Shown here: positions 25,461 to 33,904 of the stretch, piece after piece | How the letters are laid out: each line of letters opens with the position of its first letter | Position numbering within the stretch: the stretch's first letter is position 1 | From: Acidimicrobiales bacterium | GTDB lineage: Bacteria > Actinomycetota > Acidimicrobiia > Acidimicrobiales > SZUA-35 | DNA length: 43,178 nt | Direction: 5' to 3' | NCBI GenBank assembly: GCA_020628305.1 | Contig: JAHDFH010000007.1 | Span: 16,695 to 59,872, forward strand | The notes under the pieces: generated by a model | Seen by the model: only the letters and a program-made list of their open reading frames with translations | What the model was told of the DNA's origin: nothing | The model's database searches: none | Program-made: the position numbers and the translations under genes

Positions 25461-26087
25461 CTAGGGTTCGAGTTTCATCGTTCGACTAGAACCAAAGTGT
25501 CTAGTCAACTTTCCGGTCAAAGAGTAGGTGAGCATGTTGGAAATCTTTTCCTTGGTAGGTTGTGCACCCTTGGATAGTTGTTCAAGCGTCCAAATCGAAT
25601 CTTGGAGCTCACGGTAAATCAATTTGACTTCGTCAAGAAACGGTTGAGGGTATCCGGTCACGACGTCACCTTCTCTTGCGTCGAAAGGAATCAAGTTTCT
25701 AGGGCAGGGGAAAGTCATTTCGTTGACTGTTACAACCACTTGACCTGTGTTTTTATCAATTTCTTTGACCTGAAAACTTGGCGCGGCTTTAGGAAGTTCT
25801 GCATCTGTCAACGAATCAAACTCGATTACAGAAGTTAAGTCATCTAGTTCAATGTGCTTTGCCACTTGGTCTCTGAGGGCATCAACTCGCTGCGGAGGTA
25901 TGCGAGGAGTCAGGGTTCTAAGGATTCGACTTACTTGAGTTGGGCCACTTGGCGTCATTAACCAAATTAATAGTGCTCGAGTGAGTCTCAAAGCTGTCAG
26001 TTCATTTTCGATGAGTTGTGAAGGTATCGCTGGTGCTGGTTGTTTAGTGCCGAATGGCTGATTCATGAGACTTTCTTTCCGCCGCAT
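25461..26087 (-). CDS. hypothetical protein, first of a tandem paralogous pair
   Basis: A 208-residue soluble unknown. Its order of elements matches the downstream gene: helical N-terminus (IENELTALRLTRALLIWLM), a beta-rich centre beginning PSFQVKEID with VTVNEMTFPCPRNLIPFD, then GYPQPFLDEVKLIYREL and a helix. Identity is low but the shared positions (LIxLM, PSFxV, LxPxxxGxxxxGYPxPFLxxV) are in register over the length. The first ATG at 26087 follows a TAGACT box by 5 nt; an internal ATG at 26066 is an alternative. The gene is divergent from proS across about 38 bp that hold both promoters. Function unknown. Confidence 0.65.
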   Translation of the reverse strand: MRRKESLMNQPFGTKQPAPAIPSQLIENELTALRLTRALLIWLMTPSGPTQVSRILRTLTPRIPPQRVDALRDQVAKHIELDDLTSVIEFDSLTDAELPKAAPSFQVKEIDKNTGQVVVTVNEMTFPCPRNLIPFDAREGDVVTGYPQPFLDEVKLIYRELQDSIWTLEQLSKGAQPTKEKISNMLTYSLTGKLTRHFGSSRTMKLEP

Positions 26088-26111
26088 TCTCTAGTCTAGC
26101 TACTTTTCCGC

Positions 26112-26117
26112 TAGTTT
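26112..26117 (+). promoter_or_regulatory. -10 box of leaderless proS
   Basis: TAGTTT lies 8 nt before the ATG at 26126. The divergent unknown gene uses TAGACT on the other strand within the same 38-bp gap. Confidence 0.5.
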
Positions 26118-26125
26118 AGATAGCT

Positions 26126-27829
26126 ATGAAATGGTCAAACATGTACGCACCAACATTGCGCGATGTGCCAGGAAACGCTGAGGCTGTTAGCCACGGTCTG
26201 CTTGTGCAGGCTGGCTTTATTCGGCAGCTTCATTCTGGGCACTATTCGATGCTTTATCTTGGTCAACTGGTACAGCGTAAAGTCGAAGCGATTATTCGTG
26301 AAGAGATCAACGGTATCGGTGGCCAGGAGATGATTTTGCCGACCATGCACCCTGCCGACATTTGGAAGCAGTCTGGACGTTGGGACAAGATGGGTGAAAT
26401 CATGTTCACTCTCGAAGATCGCAAGGGTAACGCCAACGCCCTAGGCATCACTCACGAAGAGATCTTTGCCAGCGTCGGAACAGAACTGACTTCATACAAG
26501 CAGTTGCCTCAACTTTGGTATCAGATTCAGATTAAGTTTAGAGACGAAGCTCGCCCAAAGAGCGGCCTGTTGCGTGTACGTGAATTCCACATGAAAGATT
26601 CCTATTCATTTGATGTTGATTGGGATGGCTTAGATAAGCAGTTTGATGCCCATCATGATGCGTATCTTCGCATTTTTAAACGTTTCGGCCTAGATGCGTT
26701 CGGGGTGCTTGCCAGTAGCGGAGCCATGGGTGGTAACTCTTCTGTTGAGTTTATGGTCGAGTGTCCAGCCGGCGAAGATGATGTAATTAAATGTCCAAAA
26801 TGTGATTACGCAGCGAATGTCGAGCGAGGCACATCAGTAATTCCAAAGATTGTCGACGACGCTGACCCAGAAACGTATGAGCGTTTCGATACTCCAGGTG
26901 TTAGAACTATCAAAGCTTTAGAAGATGCTGGCCATGAAGCGAACAAGCAGTTAAAGACACTTGTGATGGTGGCTGATGGTGAAACTATTTTGGCTGTTGT
27001 TCGGGGTGATCATCAGTTAAGTTTGCAGAAACTGAGCGACCAGATTGGTGGCCCATCAGAGCTTCGCCCTGCAACACCAACGGAGGCTAAAGAGCTACTC
27101 GGTGCTATGCCAGGAAGCCTAGGAGCTGTTGGAGTTAAAGGCGTTCGCATCTATCTAGATAAAGAGCTTCAAGGTCGTACTAACATGACCACAGGTGCGA
27201 ACGAAGACGACGTTCACTATTCAGGAGTCAATGTCGAGCGAGATATTGAATGCACCGAATGGCTTGACCTGCGTGAAGTTCAGGCTGGAGAAGAGTGCGT
27301 CAACTGTGGTGGTCAGCTAGATATTCTCCGGTGTGTAGAAGTTGGACATATCTTCAAGCTTGGAACTGTATATTCAGAAGCTCTTGGTTTGAATATTGCC
27401 AATGCTGATGGTTCAACCTCACCTGTTGTCATGGGCTCTTACGGCATTGGTGTGCAACGCAACATGGCTGTAGCGGTCGAATCTAATTACGACGACAAAG
27501 GCATCATCTGGCCAATGGAGCTGGCACCATTTGAAGTTTCGATCGTTCCTGTGAAGGATGATGAAGAAACTATGGCTGCTGCGACTTCAGTTTACGAATC
27601 GTTGTTGGCTTCAAATGTCGATGTTGTTCTAGACGATCGCGATGTTCGAGCTGGCGTCAAGTTCGCCGATACTGAGCTAATCGGCATTCCGCTTCGAATC
27701 ACTGTTGGTCCTAAGACTTTGGCCAACGGGGAAGTAGAACTAACCGAGCGTCGTTCAGGCGAAACTCAAAACATTGCTGTTGATGCTGCCGCTGCAACCG
27801 TTGCTGAAATGGTAGCTGCTGCAAAGTAA
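26126..27829 (+). CDS. proS: proline--tRNA ligase
   Basis: Charges tRNA-Pro. The 567-residue enzyme is the bacterial class II type with an editing insertion. Motif 1 lies in REEINGIGGQEMILPTMHPADIW (split here by position about 65-90), motif 2 in FRDEARPKSGLLRVREFHMKDSYSF, and motif 3 in GSYGIGVQRNMAV. Between motifs 2 and 3, residues about 230-390 carry the INS (YbaK-like) domain (LKTLVMVADGETILAVVRGDHQLS; TNMTTGANEDDVHYSGVN), used to clear misacylated Ala-tRNA. Two cysteine pairs (CPKCDY; CVNCGG) flank that domain. The C-terminal anticodon-binding domain begins near LAPFEVSIVPV. It is a single gene, followed by repeats. Confidence 0.97.
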   Translation: MKWSNMYAPTLRDVPGNAEAVSHGLLVQAGFIRQLHSGHYSMLYLGQLVQRKVEAIIREEINGIGGQEMILPTMHPADIWKQSGRWDKMGEIMFTLEDRKGNANALGITHEEIFASVGTELTSYKQLPQLWYQIQIKFRDEARPKSGLLRVREFHMKDSYSFDVDWDGLDKQFDAHHDAYLRIFKRFGLDAFGVLASSGAMGGNSSVEFMVECPAGEDDVIKCPKCDYAANVERGTSVIPKIVDDADPETYERFDTPGVRTIKALEDAGHEANKQLKTLVMVADGETILAVVRGDHQLSLQKLSDQIGGPSELRPATPTEAKELLGAMPGSLGAVGVKGVRIYLDKELQGRTNMTTGANEDDVHYSGVNVERDIECTEWLDLREVQAGEECVNCGGQLDILRCVEVGHIFKLGTVYSEALGLNIANADGSTSPVVMGSYGIGVQRNMAVAVESNYDDKGIIWPMELAPFEVSIVPVKDDEETMAAATSVYESLLASNVDVVLDDRDVRAGVKFADTELIGIPLRITVGPKTLANGEVELTERRSGETQNIAVDAAAATVAEMVAAAK

Positions 27830-27838
27830 CACCAAGCT

Positions 27839-28009
27839 GTCATTCTGCGAGGCTCGATACCGTAGGAGAATCTCTGGGGTATTTGTCCTATGATTCTGGT
27901 CATCCAGAGGGGCCTCGATGGCCCCGTGGGATCTCTAACGGGTTTGGGTTCTAGTTGACTAAAGCTTGCCAGAGACGCCGGGCACCGCATCGAGCGGGCC
28001 CAGAATGAC
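27839..28009. repeat. three hairpin repeats in a row
   Basis: Three copies of the interspersed family stand side by side. They are an inverted ATTCT-type copy at 27839-27875, an inverted GGGGCC-type copy at 27899-27941 with the stem GGGGCC-TCGAT-GGCCCC, and a plus GCGGGCC-type copy at 27968-28009 ending GAATGAC. Each stem differs but the outer ends are shared. The region lies between the convergent stops of proS and the next gene. Confidence 0.72.
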
Positions 28010-28031
28010 GGCTTTGAGGTTTGATATTCAG

Positions 28032-28484
28032 CTAACTCCCAGATTTTTTCTTGGCAAAAGCTTTGAAGCTGGCGTTAATCAATTCGATTCGTGCATTGCT
28101 GTCTCGGGTTACAAGCTCGACAGTTTTGGTGATCGCCGAGATGCTTTTCACATTGCCTGCTCGCTCTAAAACATCAGCTAGCTTGCCTGAAATGTCCGCC
28201 ATTTTGTAGGCCAGTGTCGATGCTTGACGATCAGGACTAGAGGAATAGCCGTCTTCTAGTTCTATATAGCGGCGATCCGAATTTGGGGACTTTCCTTTCA
28301 CCATTCGGCGAACTTGAGTGTGGGCGAGATCAAGGTTGTCATACGCTTGTGAAGCTAGATCCTTGGCGCAGCGAGCATCTTCCATTAAGGGCTGCTCTAT
28401 CCATTGGGTCTGTTGCAGTATGTTGCGCCACGAGCTGGCCTGTGTGCGAAGCGTTACCGCTAAAGCGTTGAGCTCTTTAGTCAT
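28032..28484 (-). CDS. hypothetical coiled-coil protein
   Basis: A 150-residue soluble protein that I cannot assign. It is predicted by eye to be nearly all helix with long amphipathic stretches (DLASQAYDNLDLAHTQVRRM; ISGKLADVLERAGNVKSI) and a lysine-rich end (AFAKKKSGS). No signal peptide, membrane helix or enzyme motif is seen. The ATG at 28484 has a TACAGT box 6 nt upstream and no Shine-Dalgarno site, so it is likely leaderless. It is divergent from the DUF445 gene with 37 bp between the starts. Confidence 0.6.
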   Translation of the reverse strand: MTKELNALAVTLRTQASSWRNILQQTQWIEQPLMEDARCAKDLASQAYDNLDLAHTQVRRMVKGKSPNSDRRYIELEDGYSSSPDRQASTLAYKMADISGKLADVLERAGNVKSISAITKTVELVTRDSNARIELINASFKAFAKKKSGS

Positions 28485-28490
28485 AGTCTT

Positions 28491-28496
28491 ACTGTA
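28491..28496 (-). promoter_or_regulatory. -10 box of leaderless coiled-coil gene
   Basis: Minus-strand TACAGT is followed by 6 nt and the ATG at 28484. Confidence 0.45.
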
Positions 28497-28521
28497 TCGG
28501 CGGTAGCCTGAGCCACTAGCT

Positions 28522-29772
28522 ATGAGTGAGACAAATCAAGTCACAGATTCCCAGCGCCAGTCCTCGTTGCATAGGATGAAGGCAATAGCCACATTGTTAT
28601 TCGTGGCAGCTGCCGCTGTTTTCGTACTCTCCCTACAACATGCAGACGAAGGCACCTGGGGATACGTTCGTGCAGCCTCGGAAGCTGCGATGGTAGGTGC
28701 CTTGGCGGATTGGTTTGCTGTTACAGCATTATTCAGACACCCGCTTGGATTGCCCATTCCTCACACAGCGATCATCAAGAAACGCAAAGATCAAATAGGT
28801 TCCGCACTCGGTTCTTTCGTCAGGGACAACTTCCTGACCGACGAAGTTATCCGTTCACGGCTTGGCGGAACGAATATCGCTCAATCTGTCGGGGAATGGA
28901 TGCTTCGTGACGACAATGCCGAACTTGTGCGCAAGCAGTCGTCAGCGTTGGTGGGCGGTATTGTCGAAGTCCTCGAAGATGACAAAGTTCAGTCATTGAT
29001 TGAAGATGCTGTTCGAAACAAGCTCGAGGTCATGTCAGCTCCAGAACTTGGAGCAAAGCTGATAGATGGAGTGGTTTCGGGTGGTCATCATCAGATGATT
29101 TTCGATGCAGCGCTGCGTGGCTTAACTGGATATTTAGAAGACAACGCCCAAACGTTTAGAGAGAAATTTTCAGAAGAGTCTCCATGGTGGGTGCCGGGGC
29201 TTGTTGATGACCGTTTGTATAACAAAGTCTATGATGCAGTCCAAAACTACATAACTGAAATCAACAACGACCCCAGCCATCCTTTGCGTCAGGACTTCGA
29301 TCGCAAGCTAGTCGACTACAGACAAAGTTTAGAGACTTCGGAAGCAGCTCAAGAAGCAGCCCAAGAGTGGAAGGACCGAATTCTGGCTAACGATGAGATT
29401 GCAGAGTTTATTAACTCGATCTGGAATCGGGTAAAGGTTTCTGTAGTTGAAGGAATCGAGAACCCTGAATCTATGGCTTCTCAAACTGTGAGGGAAGCCG
29501 TCAACTCAACAGGCCAGCGGCTCACAACATCAGAAGAGCTCCAGTCGAAAGTGAATGGTTGGATTGCGGATGCTGCAAGCTATGTAGCTCAAGAATACAA
29601 GGGCGTAATTGCAGACCTTATCCAGAACACAGTAGAAGGCTGGGACGCTCAAGAAACAGCGGATCGTTTGGAACTACAGGTTGGTCGAGATCTTCAGTTC
29701 ATCAGAATCAATGGCACGATTGTTGGTGGGCTTGCTGGCGTAGCGATTCACGCTGTTGCTGAGTTGTTGTAG
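28522..29772 (+). CDS. DUF445 family (YjiN-like) membrane-anchored protein
   Basis: A 416-residue protein of the DUF445/YjiN family, with unknown function. It has an N-terminal membrane helix (IATLLFVAAAAVFVLSL). Then comes the strongly conserved block VGALADWFAVTALFRHPLGLPIPHTAIIKKRKDQIGSALG (spread over about residues 57-97). A long helical domain of about 300 residues follows, and a C-terminal hydrophobic helix (INGTIVGGLAGVAIHAVAELL) that matches the family's usual ending. The ATG at 28522 has TAGCCT 12 nt upstream. A repeat follows its stop. Confidence 0.9.
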   Translation: MSETNQVTDSQRQSSLHRMKAIATLLFVAAAAVFVLSLQHADEGTWGYVRAASEAAMVGALADWFAVTALFRHPLGLPIPHTAIIKKRKDQIGSALGSFVRDNFLTDEVIRSRLGGTNIAQSVGEWMLRDDNAELVRKQSSALVGGIVEVLEDDKVQSLIEDAVRNKLEVMSAPELGAKLIDGVVSGGHHQMIFDAALRGLTGYLEDNAQTFREKFSEESPWWVPGLVDDRLYNKVYDAVQNYITEINNDPSHPLRQDFDRKLVDYRQSLETSEAAQEAAQEWKDRILANDEIAEFINSIWNRVKVSVVEGIENPESMASQTVREAVNSTGQRLTTSEELQSKVNGWIADAASYVAQEYKGVIADLIQNTVEGWDAQETADRLELQVGRDLQFIRINGTIVGGLAGVAIHAVAELL

Positions 29773-29783
29773 CTATGGCCAGT

Positions 29784-29885
29784 AACCATGAGGGACAGGT
29801 CCGAATGGTTCCAAGGAATCTCTAGCTGGTGTGAAGTTAAAGCCCGTTAGAGATTCTCCTTCGGCTTCGAGCCTCGGAGAATGAC
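29784..29885. repeat. two different hairpin repeats between convergent genes
   Basis: At 29784-29810 an AACCAT...GGGACAGGTC...ATGGTT element shows the second repeat family with clear inverted ends. At 29846-29885 a complete GTTAGAGATTCTCC...GGAGAATGAC element shows the first family. They occupy the gap between the DUF445 and SulP genes. Confidence 0.72.
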
Positions 29886-29891
29886 GGGCTT

Positions 29892-31397
29892 TTAATGCTC
29901 AAACGAAACTTTTCGCCCTGCTTCTTCTGCTCGTTTAACTAGTTTCGTCTCGAACTCTTGGTCAAAGTCAGTGATAGCTGTTGCATTGAAAGTTATCGGC
30001 TTGTCAATGTTTGCTGAGTTAGTTGCTTTTCCAATCAGGTTGCGGAACTTACGCTCGCTTCCGAGCCAGCAAAAGCCCGTGAGGTTGAACCTGTTACCAT
30101 CTCTCGTTGCTTCAAGCGCTGCTGGTTCGAGGAATTGCACAGCAAAAGTGAGCACAACTGCAGCGATTAGGGCCAGGTGAATATTAGGTGCCGATAGCAG
30201 AGTCAAACAGAACGTAATAATCGAGAGAACTCCTTGTGGTTTCGACTGTTTCAGCAATTCTAAGATTTCTCTGGGTTTGATTAGTTTGATTGCTGCTCCA
30301 ACCACAACGCCTCCAAGAATTGCTTGAGGTAAATCGTTCAAGATTGTCGCTACGAACAAGAAAGCACAAACTGCAAGGCCTGTCACAGCTCCACTCCACC
30401 GAGACTTAGCCCCAGCTAGCTTGTTGAGTGAGCTGCGTGAGAAAGAGCCCCCAACAGGATAAGCCCCGGTGAAGCCTGCAGCAGCGTTAGCAAAACCTGA
30501 TGCTATGAGTTCTTGATTCACATCCCAGGACTGTTTCTCTTCACGAGCAAACACGCGAGCAATCGCTGACGGCTCGGCGAAACCGACAAGAGCAATAACT
30601 GCAGCTGCCAACAGAAGCTCAGGCACCAAAGCCCAATCAAGGGCAGCGGTTAGAGGGGGGAGACCAGCCTCGATAGGGCTGTCACCAATGATCGATCCGT
30701 CATAGCCAACCTGAGTTGCGAGCAGTCCAAAGCCAGCAGCCACCAGCACTCCCGGAAAGAGGCGGTGAATGTGTTTAGAGAACAGTAGAAGGCAAACTGT
30801 GATTGCGGCTAGTGCTATGGCTTGTGGACTCCAGTCACCAGGTCTGGACATCGACCACAGCGCGTTTCCGAGAGTTGAACCATCCGGTATTACCTGGTCG
30901 GTGCCTAACGCTTTGGGAAGCTGTGATGCGAGGATAATTATCGCCGCCGCATTCGTAAAGCCAAGTAACACAGGCCGTGACACAAGATATGCCAACCAAC
31001 CGAGTTTGAAGAAACCAAGGAAGAGCCGCATGAGTCCGACAAGCAGGGCAAGTACTGTTGCAGCTGCGATATACGTTTCTGTCTCGGGTTCTAATCCGGC
31101 AGCGCTCAACCCTGCAAATGTGAGCAATGAAGTGAGAGCCACCGGACCGGTTTGTAAGTAGGGCGAAGAAGCGAAAAGACTGAAAATAATAAGCGGGACG
31201 GCTGAAGCGAATAGACCGATATATGCAGGCAGGCCTGCAAGCTCGGCATAGGCAAGCGACTGAGGAATGATAACTAAAGCAACACTCAGTCCAGCTACGA
31301 CATCGACAAAAGACGCACTTGTTGGTGCGTTATTATCAGCTTTTCTGTTGTTCAGCTGCGTGATCGACTTTGGGTTCACATCAGTTCCTTCACCCAT
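29892..31397 (-). CDS. SulP-family anion transporter
   Basis: Integral membrane transporter of sulfate, bicarbonate or other anions. The 501-residue protein has about 10-12 hydrophobic segments. Family motifs are VDVVAGLSVALVIIPQSLAYAELAGLPAYIGLFAS near the start, TGPVALTS, and GFANAAAGFTGAYPVGGSFSRSSLN in the middle. The C-terminal part from about 430 (FNLTGFCWLGSER to RKVSFEH) is a short STAS-like region, shorter than in many SulP proteins. The substrate cannot be told. The ATG at 31397 is 38 bp from the divergent nucleotidyltransferase gene. Confidence 0.9.
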   Translation of the reverse strand: MGEGTDVNPKSITQLNNRKADNNAPTSASFVDVVAGLSVALVIIPQSLAYAELAGLPAYIGLFASAVPLIIFSLFASSPYLQTGPVALTSLLTFAGLSAAGLEPETETYIAAATVLALLVGLMRLFLGFFKLGWLAYLVSRPVLLGFTNAAAIIILASQLPKALGTDQVIPDGSTLGNALWSMSRPGDWSPQAIALAAITVCLLLFSKHIHRLFPGVLVAAGFGLLATQVGYDGSIIGDSPIEAGLPPLTAALDWALVPELLLAAAVIALVGFAEPSAIARVFAREEKQSWDVNQELIASGFANAAAGFTGAYPVGGSFSRSSLNKLAGAKSRWSGAVTGLAVCAFLFVATILNDLPQAILGGVVVGAAIKLIKPREILELLKQSKPQGVLSIITFCLTLLSAPNIHLALIAAVVLTFAVQFLEPAALEATRDGNRFNLTGFCWLGSERKFRNLIGKATNSANIDKPITFNATAITDFDQEFETKLVKRAEEAGRKVSFEH

Positions 31398-31423
31398 TTA
31401 CTTAACTAACGGCCCCTTTGTCC

Positions 31424-31429
31424 TATTAT
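31424..31429 (+). promoter_or_regulatory. -10 box of leaderless nucleotidyltransferase gene
   Basis: TATTAT lies 6 nt before the ATG at 31436, with no ribosome binding site. Confidence 0.5.
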
Positions 31430-31435
31430 TAAGCC

Positions 31436-32257
31436 ATGAGTTATTCGTTAGTTATCATGGCCGCCGGACTAGGGAGTCGCTTTGGAGGCGTAAAACAGCT
31501 TGCCAAAGTGGGTTCCAATGGGGAAGCTTTCCTCGATTTTTCAATCAAGGACGCCCTCGCAGCAGGCTTTGACGAAGTAGTGATGATTGTTCGATCAGAT
31601 ATCGAGGAAGACGTGAAAGAGCATGTTTCTGCACAACACGGCGACCTAGCGGTTAAGTATGTTCGACAAGATGACCTCGGCCCAGCCAGAGACAAGCCTT
31701 GGGGAACTGTGCATGCAGTTCTTTCAGCTGAACAGGCTGCGACGAAGAAGTTTGCTGTTATTAATGCAGATGATTACTACGGAGCGTCTTCGTTTAAGTT
31801 AGCTGCGGCGGCACTCGATGAGGTAGAGCCGGGAATTTGCTACAACATTGCTTTTGAGCTCGGCAATACCGTTCCGCAAAGCGGAGCTGTTACAAGAGGT
31901 GTCTGTGCTGCGGCTAACGGTGAGTTAACCGAGATTGTCGAAACAGAGGGCTGTGAGCGTCTCGAGGATGGAACGTTAATGGCTGGTGGAGTAGCGGTTG
32001 AGAACGCCACTCCAGTATCGATGAACCTCTGGTGCTTCGATCCAAGCATCTTTGCTGACTTCAACGATCGTTGGGCAGCGTTCTTGGAGATCAACCGAGA
32101 TGAGCCTAAAGCAGAAGTTCAGCTTCCAACAGCAGTTAGTGAACTTATGGCTGAAGGAAAGCTTGTGGTCAAAGTAGAAGCTTCACCAGAACAGTGGATT
32201 GGTATTACCAACCCTGAAGACTTTGAAATAGCCAAAGTTGCTTTAGCTGATCGGTAG
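31436..32257 (+). CDS. sugar-phosphate nucleotidyltransferase family protein
   Basis: A 273-residue cytoplasmic protein with the nucleotidyltransferase signature MAAGLGSRFGGVKQL at its N-terminus, where GxGxR and the later Lys contact the nucleotide. VINADDYYG at about residue 103 is the metal-binding strand. The PWGTVHAVL segment and the C-terminal LPTAVSELMAEGKL also fit the fold. It lacks the left-handed helix domain seen in GlmU or GlgC. The sugar and nucleotide are unknown. Its promoter is back to back with the SulP gene, and it converges on menE with 21 bp between. Confidence 0.85.
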   Translation: MSYSLVIMAAGLGSRFGGVKQLAKVGSNGEAFLDFSIKDALAAGFDEVVMIVRSDIEEDVKEHVSAQHGDLAVKYVRQDDLGPARDKPWGTVHAVLSAEQAATKKFAVINADDYYGASSFKLAAAALDEVEPGICYNIAFELGNTVPQSGAVTRGVCAAANGELTEIVETEGCERLEDGTLMAGGVAVENATPVSMNLWCFDPSIFADFNDRWAAFLEINRDEPKAEVQLPTAVSELMAEGKLVVKVEASPEQWIGITNPEDFEIAKVALADR

Positions 32258-32278
32258 TACAAAGCTGCTGTTAGAGCC

Positions 32279-33427
32279 CTAGTCGACCAGGTTCTGCGAA
32301 AGCTCTCGTAGGGCTGAGCGATTTATCTTGCCTGAGTTTGTCATTGGCATGTTGTCGGTCCAGATGATCTCTTTTGGCATATACCAAGCTGGGAGATTAG
32401 AGCTGATTAGCTCTTTGATCTCGTCGGAACTGGTTTGTGGAGCACCCTTTGCTGCTGTGAGGTAGGCGACTGCTTTCTGGCCCCATTCGTTACTAGCAAC
32501 TCCGATGACTCCAGCTTTGAGAATGTTCGGGTGTGTCTCTAGCTGCTCTTCAAGTTGTTCTGGCCAGATGTCTTCTCCACCTGAACGAATCACAAACTTG
32601 CTGCGACCAAACACGTCAAGCTTGCCGTCTGTTAGCTTGCCTGAGTCTCCAGTTGCAAACCAGTTGTCTTCATCCCGTGGATCTTCAACAGCATCGAGGT
32701 GTCTGTAGCCTCGGAGGAGCATTGGGCCGCGTACAAAGATTTGCTCATCAACAATCTTCAGCTCAGCTTTATCGATCAACCGATCTTTGTAGTAGATGCC
32801 AGAACCAGTCTCTGTCATTCCATAGGTTGCAATGACATTGTTCGGGAGGTCAGGCGGAACAGTACCGCCGCCAAGCAGAATCGCTTTGAACGAAGAGGCA
32901 TCGATTTGATTAAGAAGACGTGTAACGACTGATACTAGCGTTGCACCATTCTTAGCTCCTGCTGTAATCACTTCTGGAGTCGCACGATCGGTTACTGTGA
33001 CCGGTATGTCACCTAAGACCGCTCGCATGACTACGCTCAACCCTCCAATGTGGGCCAGCGGCAAACATGCTAGCCAGCGATCTTGAGGCCCTGCTTCGAT
33101 TGCGAAGTTGGTTGCTTTGGCTGATGCTGTTAGCGAAGCGGTGGTGTGAACAACTTGTTTAGGAAACCCTGTGGTTCCGCTGGTTTCAATCACGAGGATA
33201 TCGTTATCTTCGAGTCGGACTGGGTGGACTAGCCCCTGATAAGGCCGTGGTGCTTTAGCGCCCGGTTCGAAGATGAGATCGGGCCCGAGGCGTTTAAGTT
33301 GTTGGCGTTGGAAGTCGATCGGTAGTCGAGTGTCTATTGGGGTGACTGCATGCCCAGCATCCCAGCAATGCCTTAGTGCGTCAACAAATGAGTTTCCTTC
33401 AACGGCGAGAGCGACTAGTTGCTTCAT
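32279..33427 (-). CDS. menE: o-succinylbenzoate--CoA ligase
   Basis: Activates o-succinylbenzoate with ATP and CoA in menaquinone synthesis. The 382-residue acyl-adenylate enzyme is short, as many MenE proteins are. Motifs are the P-loop ETSGTTGFPKQVVHT, LPLAHIGGLS, YGMTETGSG, FATGDSGKL, FGRSKFVIRSGGEDIWPEQLE and the catalytic lysine in SGKINRSAL near the end. It could be another acyl-CoA ligase, but its place among menF, menB, menD and menC makes MenE the best call. The ATG overlaps the upstream SRPBCC stop by 4 bp, so the two are co-translated. Confidence 0.9.
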   Translation of the reverse strand: MKQLVALAVEGNSFVDALRHCWDAGHAVTPIDTRLPIDFQRQQLKRLGPDLIFEPGAKAPRPYQGLVHPVRLEDNDILVIETSGTTGFPKQVVHTTASLTASAKATNFAIEAGPQDRWLACLPLAHIGGLSVVMRAVLGDIPVTVTDRATPEVITAGAKNGATLVSVVTRLLNQIDASSFKAILLGGGTVPPDLPNNVIATYGMTETGSGIYYKDRLIDKAELKIVDEQIFVRGPMLLRGYRHLDAVEDPRDEDNWFATGDSGKLTDGKLDVFGRSKFVIRSGGEDIWPEQLEEQLETHPNILKAGVIGVASNEWGQKAVAYLTAAKGAPQTSSDEIKELISSNLPAWYMPKEIIWTDNMPMTNSGKINRSALRELSQNLVD

Positions 33428-33879
33428 TTGCTCTCCTGAATGTAGCGTTCTAAGGATTCGATAGTTTTAGGAACTTGGCTGTCGAGAATGGCCCCAAATG
33501 CTGGAAGCCACAGCTCTCCGTCATAGCTTAGAGAGATCGAAAGCTGAGTGGAAGACTCGCCGGTGCTGCATGCTGTAACGTTCATCTTCCACATCGCTAC
33601 CTCAATATCATGTGTTTCTTGGCGTTCAAAGGTGACTGAATTATTTGCCTCTGGATCTGATTCGCCCCCTCTAGCTGTTTGAACCATGCGTAGCTTCTTC
33701 GATCTTGATATCGGTCCAAGTCGTGCTTTCAGAATCACAAAATGAGCAGGGGGCTCTCCAGCATCAACTACGACAGTGTCTACGATTTCAATCCACTGGG
33801 GGAATGTGGCCAGATCACTGACCACTGGCCATACAGAATCTAAGGGTTTGTTGACTGTTGCGTTGAGTTCTTTGTGCAT
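33424..33879 (-). CDS. SRPBCC/START-like ligand-binding protein
   Basis: A 151-residue soluble protein with the helix-grip pattern. It begins HKELNATVNKPLDSVWPVVSDLATFPQWIEIVDTV (typical of polyketide-cyclase/START proteins), has strands through the middle, and ends with the long C-terminal helix GAILDSQVPKTIESLERYIQ. These proteins bind hydrophobic small molecules. It is tightly coupled to menE and divergent from menF, which suggests a role with a naphthoate or quinone intermediate, but that is inference. The promoter is shared back to back with menF. Confidence 0.82.
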   Translation of the reverse strand: MHKELNATVNKPLDSVWPVVSDLATFPQWIEIVDTVVVDAGEPPAHFVILKARLGPISRSKKLRMVQTARGGESDPEANNSVTFERQETHDIEVAMWKMNVTACSTGESSTQLSISLSYDGELWLPAFGAILDSQVPKTIESLERYIQESK

Positions 33880-33897
33880 TTACCTGATGGAGCTGTT

Positions 33898-33904
33898 TAG
33901 GCTA
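33898..33904. promoter_or_regulatory. palindromic -10 shared by menF and the SRPBCC-menE operon
   Basis: TAGGCTA reads as TAGGCT on the plus strand, 8 nt before the menF ATG at 33912. Read on the minus strand the same bases give TAGCCT, 19 nt before the SRPBCC ATG. One symmetric element could therefore drive both directions. Confidence 0.5.
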
